From Sphingobacteriaceae bacterium (GTDB lineage: Bacteria; Bacteroidota; Bacteroidia; B-17B0; Aurantibacillaceae): 64,000 nt of DNA. The notes below the pieces were generated by a model. That model was given only the letters and a program-made list of their open reading frames with translations, searched no databases and was not told where the DNA came from. Where the stretch lies: assembly GCA_016709575.1 (NCBI GenBank), contig JADJMM010000003.1, positions 186,001-250,000 on the forward strand, written 5' to 3'. Positions 43,826 to 53,185 of this stretch are shown here, piece by piece; the stretch's first letter is position 1, and each line of letters starts with the position of its first letter. The translations under genes and the position numbers were made by a program.

Positions 43826-43891
43826 TGACTGGAGGAGTTGAATTTATATAAATGAGTGAAGTGTCTTTCAATACTTTTATTTTCGAATTAA

Positions 43892-44845
43892 CTATCGTTG
43901 AGCCATTATTGGAATAAAAATCTGTACAAAAGAATTAAATCCAGGAACAAATTCATTCGAGAAAATAACATTACTTACTTCCTTCACCGAAGGAACTAAA
44001 GTGTCCAATAGATTATTACCAGTACTTAAACCTGCTCCAGTAACATTAAATGTGTATCCACCTGTACTGGGACATTCATAATTTCTATAACTAAATGGGG
44101 CATGAGTAACCGTATATGTTCCATTAGGAAGAGAAGTAGAATATTCACCAAGATTATTTGTCAAACAATATTTATCGCTTGAAGATGAAGCTTCTTTTAT
44201 TTTAAGCAGCTGATATGGATATGTATCATCCCCTGCGCCTAAATTGCAATCCTTGTTTTTATCCAATCCCCAGAAACCCTTATATTTAAATGGATAAGTA
44301 TTTATTAAGCTATCGAAGTTTACTAAGTAAGCATAACCAGGTCCCGCAGTTACAGTAGGTTGTAGAGAAATACTTATCATCCCGCCACCCGTATTATTGG
44401 GACATATTTTTCCAAAATTGTTGGTATTATATGTAAATGGAGATGGGTAAAAATTATTGACGCTTAAAGTTTTATCAATTACTAATAAACCAGAATGAAT
44501 CTTGCTACTTACAAATGACATATAGCAAGCAAGTATTTTTCCATTAGATGCTTCTGCTAATGATGTTAATGCTGTTTGATCATATTTAACAGTATCTGTC
44601 AAATTCCCATTCTTATCAAGTTTAACTAAATATGACCAAAATTTAGAAGCATTATAAACTTGACATGAAAAAACAAATCCTGAATCTTTTAAAGTGGCAT
44701 GAGAATCAATATTAATACTGTTTGTTGCGCTTACACCTAGCATATTCTTAACATCAACAGTCCACGTCAAAACTCCTGATTGATCACGCTTTTCAAAACT
44801 TGTAACTCCAGTTTCTCCTTTAAAATAAACTAAACCATCATCCAA
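43892..44845 (-). CDS. Middle fragment of the interrupted T9SS protein
   Basis: The frame is in fact open from about 45095 (NYVKRDQFVLN); the TTG at 44845 is an internal codon. It holds the propeller and the CarboxypepD-reg-like DLDKNKDCNLG segment and loses sense after FNSFVQ. Confidence 0.6.
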   Translation of the reverse strand: MDDGLVYFKGETGVTSFEKRDQSGVLTWTVDVKNMLGVSATNSINIDSHATLKDSGFVFSCQVYNASKFWSYLVKLDKNGNLTDTVKYDQTALTSLAEASNGKILACYMSFVSSKIHSGLLVIDKTLSVNNFYPSPFTYNTNNFGKICPNNTGGGMISISLQPTVTAGPGYAYLVNFDSLINTYPFKYKGFWGLDKNKDCNLGAGDDTYPYQLLKIKEASSSSDKYCLTNNLGEYSTSLPNGTYTVTHAPFSYRNYECPSTGGYTFNVTGAGLSTGNNLLDTLVPSVKEVSNVIFSNEFVPGFNSFVQIFIPIMAQR

Positions 44846-45087
44846 TGTAGCGTGAATTCCTCCTACCCACGCTCCATTAAAGGAACTAAATGTTCCAAAA
44901 GCAACATAGGATTGTTGCCATATTATCGAACCGTTAGGGGCAACACGTTTTAATAAAGTGTTAAACCGTATTGCATTGGACCCAATTATTGAATCAGCTT
45001 TATAAGCTATATAGTAGTCATTATTAAATTTGGCAGCCTCAAGATCAATTCCATACTGATTAGTGTTAAGTACGAACTGATCCCTTT

Positions 45088-45468
45088 TTACATAATTCCT
45101 CCAGAAGTTAATTCTACAATAAAGTATGATTTAGATATTGTTGTTGTATGTGTCGCAAACCCTGCAAGTAAATAATTTCCATTTAACTTTTGCGATGTAG
45201 AAGTTACATAATAGTTATATCCTATGCTATCCAAGGTTACAGGTTTAGTCCATAACGTATCCCCTAATGTGTTAAATCTAATTATTCGAGCCCACGGAGG
45301 AGTCATATTTGCCATACCAAGATATAAGCCTCCTGATGTTGAATTAAATTCATTCTCCTGACATCCAAGTCCTCCGATGGTATATGTAGTAGAATAAATT
45401 TTCTCCCAGGTTTGGGCCTTCGAAGAAATCAGAGATAATAATGCGATAAGAGTTAAGAGTTTTTTCAT
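45088..45468 (-). CDS. N-terminal fragment with signal peptide
   Basis: ATG 45468 gives a signal peptide ending SKAQ and the first propeller strands. The last residues IM after SGG are out of frame. Confidence 0.65.
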   Translation of the reverse strand: MKKLLTLIALLSLISSKAQTWEKIYSTTYTIGGLGCQENEFNSTSGGLYLGMANMTPPWARIIRFNTLGDTLWTKPVTLDSIGYNYYVTSTSQKLNGNYLLAGFATHTTTISKSYFIVELTSGGIM

Positions 45469-45506
45469 TGTTTTTATTTAATCAAATACCATGCCCAAAT
45501 TCATGT

Positions 45507-45842
45507 TTAATTACTTTTTTCTACGCTCTTCAATTCAGCCATCACACCTTTTTCACATCCATCACGCATTGGCATTCTTAATTTACGGTAAGTGAACTTA
45601 ATAGACAAACCATCCACATCAAAACTTTTATCGAGAGCAGGATAAGGAACTAAAACTATACCCGGACCAGCTGCTTTTACAACTACAACTGTACCGCACA
45701 TCCCATGTTTATGAGAAACGGTTCCGAGCGTTAATTGATCGTCTGCAATTGAAGGTCTTGTACTAATAGCCTCCGGTTTTTTTGCCTTGCAGAATGAAAA
45801 CAAAATTAAAACAACTAAAGAAAATATTCCGGCTCTCAACAT
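45507..45842 (-). CDS. Unknown lipoprotein
   Basis: 111 residues. The lipoprotein signal peptide ends in LFSFC (Cys 18). The mature part has a HKHGMCGTVVVV stretch, a hydrophobic core (GPGIVLVPYP) and DGCEKG, so a disulphide-stabilised small β-domain is likely. No family is recognised. The gene follows the T9SS protein at 45847 by four bases and is likely co-transcribed with it. Confidence 0.65.
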   Translation of the reverse strand: MLRAGIFSLVVLILFSFCKAKKPEAISTRPSIADDQLTLGTVSHKHGMCGTVVVVKAAGPGIVLVPYPALDKSFDVDGLSIKFTYRKLRMPMRDGCEKGVMAELKSVEKSN

Positions 45843-45846
45843 AAAA

Positions 45847-47664
45847 TTAATTGATTGACACCTTCACTACTTTCTGAAATTTCTCGTTTCCTAGTCTTAC
45901 CAAATAAGTTCCTTTAGCAAAACCTGAAATATCAATTGTAGTTTCAAGAGAATTAGCAATAGGTGTAATCACTTTTGCAGAAATTAATTTTCCCAATATA
46001 TCAAATACATCCACTTGCGTTTGATTATCGTTTGGCAATCTTACACCTTTAATATTTAAATTATTTTCGTTCTGATAAACCAAAACATCCGGTTTATTGT
46101 TTAATTCATTTACACCGGTTGATAAAGGAATTTGCCAAGAAAATATTCTTGTCTTTCCGCCACCCGACATATATTCTCCGGTATGCCAGAATGTAATTCC
46201 GTCTGGGTCCATTGATGTTTGTGAGTAATCACCAAATCGATTAAATCCTGTTTGAGAACTTGTTCCTGCAATGGCTGTTGTTTCCGTAAAAGTTAATTGT
46301 CCTAACGGATCACCAGCTAATCTTCCGGTATATCTTATTGAAGGAAAAATTGTTCCACTCGAAACTGCATAAGCAATTCCAATACTTCCGTTATCATCCA
46401 TGGCCATACTTCCCATAAATCTGCTATGCAAATCTGGTGCGTAAGTTCCAGACTGATAAATACTCCACACACCAGTTGTTACATTTTGTCTTAATTCATA
46501 CCAACGTAGTCCCGTTTGTTTTGTAGTTGCATTTACAATTACCGCATGATTTAATACAACTGAATTATAACCAGTCCAACGACGATACTGCGCTCTGAAA
46601 GTAAACACACCGCCGATAGCATCAATTTTTTGTGAGGTTCCTGGTTGTGTAACATCATCATAATTTACATCAAATGCCGCGTTGATAGAAGCTGTTGGAA
46701 TTGTTTGATCCAATATTAAAGTTGAACTTAGAGGTGTTGTCCAATTAGCTGTGAGTTTAAAAATACGCAACTGATCAACTCCTCCGGTTGCAGACCACGC
46801 ATCATCTTCATAACAAAAAATCGGACAAGGTGTTCCGTAAGGCGGTAGAGTTCCATCTGCATCAGCAGGCAACGGAGAAAAGAAAAAATAATTTGGTGTT
46901 GGCGGCACACTTAATGAAATCATTCCTGCAGTTGGATTTCCTGCTAACATTTTTGTTCTATCGAACACTGCAAATTTTTCTGTTCCACCAATGTTACTGG
47001 TACAATAATAACCATCTGCCCAAATAGAAAATTTAGGATAATCAGGAAAATTACCTGGAGATGGAACAAATGTATATGTATAATATGTACCTAATGGATT
47101 TGAAGAAGTTGAAATAGCTACTAAAATTTTATCCGCGCCATTAAATTGAGAAACAAACCAACGGTCAGCATACTTATCATATAAAACAATAGGATCACCA
47201 TCATTTGAACTTCCTGCCCATAAAGTATTTAATGAATAAGGTCCGCCTAAACTTGTTCCCGTTTTATTATAAACACTATATCTAACATTAACAGCTTGCA
47301 CATAATGTGCGGGACCTGCGGCACCAGATGGATCAGGAGGAGCGCCCGTGCCTGTAACACCTTGCCAGTTAACAATTGGTGGCGACATTAATTTAGAACC
47401 CATTTCGGTTTGTGCAATAGGATCGTTAGAAGGTTGCGCGTTTTTATTTACAATTGGAGACAATGGAGATGACCTTCTTCTCGGTACAATTTGTTTCTCA
47501 GAATCATCTTTATCTTCATCCACCATCACAGGCATTTCACTTAATGGTTTAGAAATTGCAAAACCACTACAGGGTTTGTAATCTACAGATACGTTATTTG
47601 CTTTTTGAGCTTGCGCCCCGAAAGATAGAGCTACGCTTAGGAGTGTTAATTTTAGTGCTTTCAT
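45847..47664 (-). CDS. T9SS type A secreted protein
   Basis: 605 residues. Signal peptide 1-20 (ending GAQAQ), a linker rich in Asp, Lys and Pro (25-90), then a domain of about 420 residues containing PPDPSGAAGPAHYVQAVNVR, SNDGDPIVLYDKYADRWFVS and FNRFGDYSQTSMDPDG. The latter two look like metal-binding or propeller-blade loops. A type A sorting domain fills the last 80 residues (GVRLPNDNQTQVDVFD, GTYLVRLGNEKFQKVVKVSI). I recognise this architecture as a common uncharacterised Bacteroidota exoprotein; the activity is unknown. Confidence 0.85.
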   Translation of the reverse strand: MKALKLTLLSVALSFGAQAQKANNVSVDYKPCSGFAISKPLSEMPVMVDEDKDDSEKQIVPRRRSSPLSPIVNKNAQPSNDPIAQTEMGSKLMSPPIVNWQGVTGTGAPPDPSGAAGPAHYVQAVNVRYSVYNKTGTSLGGPYSLNTLWAGSSNDGDPIVLYDKYADRWFVSQFNGADKILVAISTSSNPLGTYYTYTFVPSPGNFPDYPKFSIWADGYYCTSNIGGTEKFAVFDRTKMLAGNPTAGMISLSVPPTPNYFFFSPLPADADGTLPPYGTPCPIFCYEDDAWSATGGVDQLRIFKLTANWTTPLSSTLILDQTIPTASINAAFDVNYDDVTQPGTSQKIDAIGGVFTFRAQYRRWTGYNSVVLNHAVIVNATTKQTGLRWYELRQNVTTGVWSIYQSGTYAPDLHSRFMGSMAMDDNGSIGIAYAVSSGTIFPSIRYTGRLAGDPLGQLTFTETTAIAGTSSQTGFNRFGDYSQTSMDPDGITFWHTGEYMSGGGKTRIFSWQIPLSTGVNELNNKPDVLVYQNENNLNIKGVRLPNDNQTQVDVFDILGKLISAKVITPIANSLETTIDISGFAKGTYLVRLGNEKFQKVVKVSIN

Positions 47665-47749
47665 TATATAAATACTTATTACTAAGTAACACTTTTTTAT
47701 TTAATAAATCAAATGCTTTTGGTATCTTAGTAGCTGTATACACTACTAA

Positions 47750-48311
47750 ATGTTTAGATTTTTTTCACTACTTATTTTCTTGATTGTTTTTTGCAATCTG
47801 CATAGCTTTTCGCAAAAAAAAGACACCATTATGTTAATGAATGGGCAGGTTGTTGTTGAAAATTTTTTTTGCTGATGGAAATAAAAAATATTTTTACGTA
47901 CAAGACACAGCCCGTTACATGTGGTTTAGCAGAGATGAAATGTTCTACTTTGTAAAAGGTGAACAAGACGGCCGCAAAGGTTTTAAAGCTAATGGTGCCA
48001 TGATTGGCGCAGGGGTGTTAGGATTTCTTGGTGGAGCCACCGGAAGTTTTTTTGCGCCACTTCCACCCTATGGATTTATGGCATTAAGTGGTGTTACTAA
48101 AGTCAGAATCAAACACAAAACAATTTCCAATCCTGCATACATTGATAGTGACGCATATATTTTAGGTTATGAGAGAAGCGCACGTTATAAACGAAAACTC
48201 AAATCACTTTTAGGAGGCACTGTTGGACTTGCATTAGGTTATGCGGTTTATTTTATCTTTAGTGATGCTTACCCAACGGATTATCAAAACGGAAAATTTA
48301 TTTATAAATAA
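47750..48311 (+). pseudogene. Secreted small protein with hidden N-terminus, frame interrupted
   Basis: An ATG at 47750 opens a signal peptide (MFRFFSLLIFLIVFCNLHSFSQ) and IMLMNGQVVVENFF, then hits a stop; sense resumes in another frame as FFADGNKKYFYVQDTARYMW to the stop at 48311. The shift is a run of eight T (47863-47870); seven T give a single frame of about 186 residues. The rest has two hydrophobic Gly-rich helices (MIGAGVLGFLGGATGSFF, LLGGTVGLALGYAVYF), so it is likely a membrane or glycine-zipper-like protein. Function unknown. The downstream M43 gene begins 12 bases later. Confidence 0.65.
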
Positions 48312-48322
48312 AATCAGAAACC

Positions 48323-50446
48323 ATGAAAACAAAAATTACGTTATTGTTCTTCATTTCTTTAGCAGGAAAATTATTTTCTCAACAAGCGTTTAACTGTATT
48401 GCTGATGAAATTTTTCAGCAGCAAATGAAAAGTAATCCGCAATACAAATTAAATCAAGAAAATTTAGAAAAAGAAACTGAAGCTTTTATTAAACAGCATC
48501 AACAAAACAAAGGAGCAGCTTTACCACCTCCGTTAATTCTTCCAATAGTATTTCATGTTATTCATACCGGTGGTGGTGGAAATATTTCAGATGCGCAAAT
48601 TATTGATCAGGTTAATATTTTAAATAAAGAATTTATCCGCATGCAAGCCGATACTATAAATACGCCTGCGGCTTTTAAACCCCTTGTTGGAAAATTAAAT
48701 GTGGAATTCCGTTTACCAACCCTTGATCTTTCAGGAAATTGCACAAACGGTATTGAGAGAATTTACAGCAACCTTGCTCAGTGTTCATATACTTGGGATG
48801 ATGTAAAAGCACTTTCATATTGGCCGAACAATAAATACATAAATATCTGGTTAATTGAAACCATGCACTATCCGGGTAATATGAGTTGCAACGGAGGAGG
48901 CTATTCTTCTTTTCCGGGCGGACCAAATAATTTAGATGGTATTGTGATGCGTAGCGATTTCATTGGAAGCATCGGAACCGCATTAACAACAAGCTGGGGA
49001 AATTGGAGAGGTCGGTATTTAATTCACGAATTGGGTCACTGGTTTAATTTACGTCATATTTGGGGTGATGCTACTTGCGGAAATGATTTTGTTACAGATA
49101 CACCTCCTGCTGTTACAAGTAATTCAGGCTGTCCGCCATTCCCTCGCAACCCAAACAATTCATGCGGCGCAAATTCGAATGGAGAAATGTTTACGGATTA
49201 TATGGATTATACCAACGGCTCTTGTTTAAATATGTTTAGCGCCGGACAAGCTGTTCGTATGGACGCTTGCATTAATTCATCTACATCCGGAAGAAATAAT
49301 TTATGGAGTATAACAAATCTAAACGCAACAGGAACTAACGACCCTTACACCTACCCCGCAAATTGCGCTGCAACTCCCGACATTTTACCTTACGGGCCAA
49401 TTGTAGCTTGCGAAGGTGATTCAGCTCAATTCACTGATAATTCTTATGGTGGCGTTGTAACCTCCCGTACTTGGAATTTTTTCGGAAATACTGCTTCAAG
49501 TTTAACGAACTCGATTGTGAAAGTAAAATATAATACTCCCGGTGTTTATAATGTAGCGCTTACAACTTCTAATGGTCTTGCTTCAAAAACAACAACTTTC
49601 ACCAATAAGGTTTATGTTTTAGCAAATACAACTAATACCAATTATGTTGTTCCGTTTACTGATAGTTTTGAAAATGCTACGAATTATAATAACGATTGGG
49701 TAAGAGTAAATCATGATAATGATACAACCTGGAGACGATTCACCAATACTGCTTTCACCGGAAGTGCTTGTGTAGGAATAAAAAACTTTGACAACATGCC
49801 GCCATTGAGAGATGAATTAATTTCTCCGGCTTATGATTTAAGTGCCCTTTCAACTGCGACTTTAAATTTCCGTTTACACTTTGCCACACAAACTGTAAAT
49901 GACTACGATAAACTGGAAGTGTTTATGAGTACAAACTGCGGACTAACCTGGAATATTAAATACACACGAACAGCATCCGCTCTGAAAACAGTTACTGTAA
50001 ATTTCACAACTAGTCATGTACCTCCGGCTGCTTCAACTGAATGGCGACAAGAAACTATTTCTATGCCAACAAACACTTGGGGAACAAATCCTGTGCGTTT
50101 TAAATTTAAGTTTACAAGTGGTGGTGGTAATAATATTTTTATTGATGATATAAATATTTTCGGTGCAACAGCTACCGGCATTAATAATGAAGTTGTAAAT
50201 GAAAATAGCGTTAGTGTTTATCCAAATCCTGCAAAAGATATGTTGAATGTTAAATTAGAAATGTTGGATTTAAATAATGTTCAAATAAAAATGTTGAATA
50301 CTTTGGGGCAGGTTCTGCATACCGAAAAACCAACCACTCAAAATTCATCATTCAACATTCAACATTTACCTTCAGGATTGTATTTTGTACAAATCAATTC
50401 AAATGGCAAACTAATCACCACCAAAAAAATTGTTATTTCAAAATAA
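48323..50446 (+). CDS. M43-type zinc metalloprotease (cytophagalysin-like), T9SS type A
   Basis: 707 residues. Signal peptide 1-20 (ending LFSQ). A metzincin domain of the pappalysin M43 family: zinc motif HELGHWFNLRHIWG near 235 and Met-turn MDYTNGSCLNMFS near 294, with the catalytic Glu intact. Then a PKD-like module (about 360-445), a jelly-roll/MAM-like module (about 455-620, with TWRRFTNTAFTGS) and a type A sorting domain (VYPNPAKDMLNV, SGLYFVQI). A secreted protease acting on external protein or other cells is the likely role. The third zinc ligand lies in NLRH, where N replaces the usual Gly. Confidence 0.93.
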   Translation: MKTKITLLFFISLAGKLFSQQAFNCIADEIFQQQMKSNPQYKLNQENLEKETEAFIKQHQQNKGAALPPPLILPIVFHVIHTGGGGNISDAQIIDQVNILNKEFIRMQADTINTPAAFKPLVGKLNVEFRLPTLDLSGNCTNGIERIYSNLAQCSYTWDDVKALSYWPNNKYINIWLIETMHYPGNMSCNGGGYSSFPGGPNNLDGIVMRSDFIGSIGTALTTSWGNWRGRYLIHELGHWFNLRHIWGDATCGNDFVTDTPPAVTSNSGCPPFPRNPNNSCGANSNGEMFTDYMDYTNGSCLNMFSAGQAVRMDACINSSTSGRNNLWSITNLNATGTNDPYTYPANCAATPDILPYGPIVACEGDSAQFTDNSYGGVVTSRTWNFFGNTASSLTNSIVKVKYNTPGVYNVALTTSNGLASKTTTFTNKVYVLANTTNTNYVVPFTDSFENATNYNNDWVRVNHDNDTTWRRFTNTAFTGSACVGIKNFDNMPPLRDELISPAYDLSALSTATLNFRLHFATQTVNDYDKLEVFMSTNCGLTWNIKYTRTASALKTVTVNFTTSHVPPAASTEWRQETISMPTNTWGTNPVRFKFKFTSGGGNNIFIDDINIFGATATGINNEVVNENSVSVYPNPAKDMLNVKLEMLDLNNVQIKMLNTLGQVLHTEKPTTQNSSFNIQHLPSGLYFVQINSNGKLITTKKIVISK

Positions 50447-50448
50447 TC

Positions 50449-51618
50449 ATGCAAAAGAAAGTTTTATTATTAGGCAGCGGAGAGTTAGGTAAAGAATTAG
50501 TAATTGCTTTACAACGTTTAGGTCAATATGTAATTGCGGTTGATAGTTACGAAGGAGCGCCAGCTATGCAAGTTGCTCACGCGTTTGAAGTGATAAATAT
50601 GTTAGATGGCGATGCTCTTGATAAAATTGTTGCTAAACATAAACCTGATTTAATTGTTCCTGAAATTGAAGCAATCCGTACAGAACGTTTTTACGATTAC
50701 GAAAAACAAGGTATCACAGTTGTTCCAAGTGCCAAGGCAGCGAACTTCACCATGAACAGAAAAGCTATTCGTGATTTAGCTTCGAAGGAATTAAGCTTAA
50801 GAACTGCGAATTATCAATACGCAACAACCTTAGAACAATTTACAAAAGCTGTAAAAGAAATTGGCATTCCATGTGTTATAAAACCTTTAATGAGCAGCAG
50901 TGGTAAAGGACAAAGCGTTGTGAAAACAGAAGCCGATATTGAAAAATCATGGAACTACGCCATGGAAGGTTCGCGTGGCGATTATAAAGAAGTGATTATT
51001 GAAGAGTTTATAAAGTTTAATTCAGAAATTACTTTACTAACGGTTACTCAAAAAAATGGCAACACTTTATTTTGTCCGCCAATTGGTCACCGACAAGAAC
51101 GCGGTGATTACCAAGAGAGCTGGCAGCCTTGCGCTATAAGTGATAAAGATTTGAAAGACGCGCAAGATATGGCCGCAAAAGTTACAAAAGCATTAAGCGG
51201 TTCTGGTTTGTGGGGTGTAGAATTTTTCTTAACAGATAAAGGCATTTATTTTTCTGAATTATCTCCCCGTCCACATGATACAGGTATGGTAACTTTAGCC
51301 GGCACACAAAATTTAAGTGAATTCGAATTACATGCACGTGCTATTTTAGGTTTACCTATTCCAAGTATTACTCTGGAGAAAGCTGGCGCCTCTGCTGTTC
51401 TGTTAGCTTCTCAGGACGGGTCTGCTAAATCTTACAATGGTGTTGAATCAGTTTTAAATAACGAAAAAACCGACGTGCGCATTTTTAATAAGCCTACAAC
51501 TCGTCCGTATAGAAGAATGGGTGTTGTGTTAACATACGATAAAGTTGGTAGCGATGTAAACACCGTAAAACAAAAAGCAATTGATTTAGCTAAACAAATT
51601 GAAATTACTTATAACTAA
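50449..51618 (+). CDS. purT: Formate-dependent phosphoribosylglycinamide formyltransferase
   Basis: 389 residues. It uses ATP and formate to make formyl-GAR in purine synthesis, as a cytosolic ATP-grasp enzyme, an alternative to PurN. LLGSGELGKELVIALQRLG (residues 5-23) and CVIKPLMSSSGKGQS are the nucleotide-binding motifs, followed by EFFLTDKGIYFSELSPRPHDTG, which supplies the magnesium ligands. The gene starts two bases after the M43 stop; the two functions are not otherwise linked. Length is normal. Confidence 0.96.
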   Translation: MQKKVLLLGSGELGKELVIALQRLGQYVIAVDSYEGAPAMQVAHAFEVINMLDGDALDKIVAKHKPDLIVPEIEAIRTERFYDYEKQGITVVPSAKAANFTMNRKAIRDLASKELSLRTANYQYATTLEQFTKAVKEIGIPCVIKPLMSSSGKGQSVVKTEADIEKSWNYAMEGSRGDYKEVIIEEFIKFNSEITLLTVTQKNGNTLFCPPIGHRQERGDYQESWQPCAISDKDLKDAQDMAAKVTKALSGSGLWGVEFFLTDKGIYFSELSPRPHDTGMVTLAGTQNLSEFELHARAILGLPIPSITLEKAGASAVLLASQDGSAKSYNGVESVLNNEKTDVRIFNKPTTRPYRRMGVVLTYDKVGSDVNTVKQKAIDLAKQIEITYN

Positions 51619-51621
51619 CTT

Positions 51622-52179
51622 TTGAAAAATATAATTTACATACTATCTCTCTTTTCTGTATCAGTATTCGCACAAGAATCTGTTGCTGTAAAATTTCCTG
51701 AACATTTATTAAAAACAAGTGTTGTTAATTTAAAAGCAGGAGACTCATTAACCTATTATCAATGTCACGTAAGTGAAGGACAAAGTCAGTTAGTGAAAGA
51801 AAACGGAGAAGTAATTACAGGAGCTAAAAAGGCAATTACCGTTACTGAGAAATTCATTTTAATAAACGAAAATGGTAAATACCATTTAAAATATTTCACC
51901 ACTACTTATAGCAATATGCCCAACCGTAAGTTTGCGTATTTAAAATTGTTAGAGAAAAAATATTGGGACTTTAAAAAAGAAAAAGATATTTATTTAAACG
52001 AGCACGATGTTTTAATGTTCGCTGCCATTGAGAATAAAAGTCATGAAGCTATTGAGTATGATTTTCCTATCAATAAATACAATACCAATGCGCTTATTAT
52101 TACTAACAAGAAAGTAATGAAGCATGTTATTGTAGAAGGAGATTATTTATTGAAGAAAAATTTGGAAGGGTTAAATTAA
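51622..52179 (+). CDS. Unknown secreted protein
   Basis: 185 residues from a TTG at 51622, three bases after purT; no ATG gives a signal peptide, while MKNIIYILSLFSVSVFAQ from the TTG is a good one. The mature part is a β-rich Lys/Glu-rich domain with no recognised motif. It probably forms one operon with purT and the parvulin gene at 52183. Function unknown. Confidence 0.65.
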   Translation: MKNIIYILSLFSVSVFAQESVAVKFPEHLLKTSVVNLKAGDSLTYYQCHVSEGQSQLVKENGEVITGAKKAITVTEKFILINENGKYHLKYFTTTYSNMPNRKFAYLKLLEKKYWDFKKEKDIYLNEHDVLMFAAIENKSHEAIEYDFPINKYNTNALIITNKKVMKHVIVEGDYLLKKNLEGLN

Positions 52180-52182
52180 TTC

Positions 52183-52593
52183 ATGAAAAAAATAATTTTC
52201 TTACTAGCCTTTCCGTTTATTCTTTCAGCACAAACTACTGAAGTTAAGTCCAACAAAGACTCTATTCCACAAAAAACATCATCTACTAGCCGAACTAAAG
52301 AAGAAGCCAAACAATTAATTGAAAGTTTACGTGAGCGCGTTTTAAAAGGTGAAGACATGAGTGCTTTGGCTGCTCAGTACAGTGAAGATCCCGGCTCTGC
52401 AAAAAAGGGCGGACAATTATCTCCATTTGGTCGCGGTAAAATGGTTCCTGAATTTGAAGAAGTTGCTTTTAGTTTAAAACCCGGCGAAATTTCAGAAGTG
52501 TTTGAAACAAAATACGGTTATCACTTTATTCAATTACTAGCGCGCGAAGGTGAATCTGTAGTTGCGCGACATATTGTTTTGCTCGTAAAATAA
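52183..52593 (+). CDS. Secreted parvulin-type peptidyl-prolyl isomerase with apparently permuted domain
   Basis: 136 residues. Signal peptide 1-16 (ILSAQ). Residues 38-119 match the PpiC/rotamase domain from its first helix onward: EEAKQLIESLRERVLKGEDM, AQYSEDPGSAKKGGQL, PFGRGKMVPEFEEVAFSLKPGEIS, YGYHFIQLL. The usual first strand (RHILV with an active-site His) is absent before the helix, and instead ARHIVLL follows the last strand at 128-134. So both active-site His motifs exist but in swapped order, as in a circular permutation. Alternatively this is the first domain plus the start of a second domain of a SurA-like protein that has been shortened. It is likely a periplasmic folding factor. 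Confidence 0.8.
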   Translation: MKKIIFLLAFPFILSAQTTEVKSNKDSIPQKTSSTSRTKEEAKQLIESLRERVLKGEDMSALAAQYSEDPGSAKKGGQLSPFGRGKMVPEFEEVAFSLKPGEISEVFETKYGYHFIQLLAREGESVVARHIVLLVK

Positions 52594-52596
52594 GTT

Positions 52597-52812
52597 TTAC
52601 TTTTTTGCTTTATGCGTTTCGATATGATGCTGAAGTTGCGATTTTAGAGTCGCCAAATATTCTTTCAAATCATCCGAGCAAACCGTTTTTTGAGGGGTGT
52701 CGCAAATGGTGACCGGCGTTTCACTTAAATATTTATACAGTTCGGGATACTTAGTTTCTATTTCAGTAGTAATCTGAATTATTTCCTGCATTAAATTATG
52801 GAGTGCTTTCAT
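52597..52812 (-). CDS. Small conserved cytosolic protein of unknown function
   Basis: 71 residues with predicted helices and the sequence YPELYKYLSETPVTI, followed by DLKEYLATLKSQLQHHIETH. This resembles a short family I have seen in Flavobacteria without an assigned function. It overlaps the upstream secreted-protein gene by 17 bases. An internal ATG at codon 8 is an alternative start. Confidence 0.6.
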   Translation of the reverse strand: MKALHNLMQEIIQITTEIETKYPELYKYLSETPVTICDTPQKTVCSDDLKEYLATLKSQLQHHIETHKAKK

Positions 52813-53146
52813 GTTTTGGCTTATTTTCTTCGTAAATCAATTTCTTATACTCTTCATCACTTCCTGCTCTCATCACTATCCAAATATTAAAACGTTTGTG
52901 CAAGTTATCTTCCATCCTGCAAAACATTGGTTTTTTTACTGATTGGGTTTGTTTCAAAAAAGAATAATTTGCGATTGCAATGGATTGTGCATTTGAAGAA
53001 AAATTTAATTGCTGATGCTGCCAACCCGGCTCTAATATCTCACTTTTACATTCCAAAAGTATTCTTCCGGAATTTTGAGAATATCCAAAACTACAACTTA
53101 AAATAAGGAGACAAAAAATAAATTTCTGATTTTGAATTTTGGACAT
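52796..53146 (-). CDS. Small secreted protein of unknown function
   Basis: 116 residues. A signal peptide (MSKIQNQKFIFCLLILSCSFGYSQ) is followed by a compact domain with Cys in ECKSEIL and FCRMEDN. No family is recognised. The gene is convergent with the parvulin gene and followed by the 71-residue gene. Confidence 0.55.
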   Translation of the reverse strand: MSKIQNQKFIFCLLILSCSFGYSQNSGRILLECKSEILEPGWQHQQLNFSSNAQSIAIANYSFLKQTQSVKKPMFCRMEDNLHKRFNIWIVMRAGSDEEYKKLIYEENKPKHESTP

Positions 53147-53185
53147 TACTCTAAGTTAGAGCTAATTATTTGCAAGCGCAACTAT

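Larger units (their letters stand above)
42944..45468 (-). pseudogene. T9SS type A surface protein, three frameshifts
   Basis: About 840 residues when joined. Signal peptide MKKLLTLIALLSLISSKAQ, β-propeller-like body of about 450 residues (QTWEKIYSTTYT, NYVKRDQFVLNTNQYG), a CarboxypepD-reg-like segment with LDKNKDCNLGAGDD, the DPNVKEVSEP/FQNTGTGPAKN domain (shared with the gene at 1-1812), and a type A sorting domain (IFPNPASTNVHIKY, GLYFIKLYGNNETFTNKLIIMQ split here). Breaks: a base missing near 45095 (SGG to NYVKR), one missing near 43908 (FVQ to DFYSNNG), and one extra near 43830 (STPP to LFRGDTL). TAG is the stop, as in the SpoIIE genes. Confidence 0.72.
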
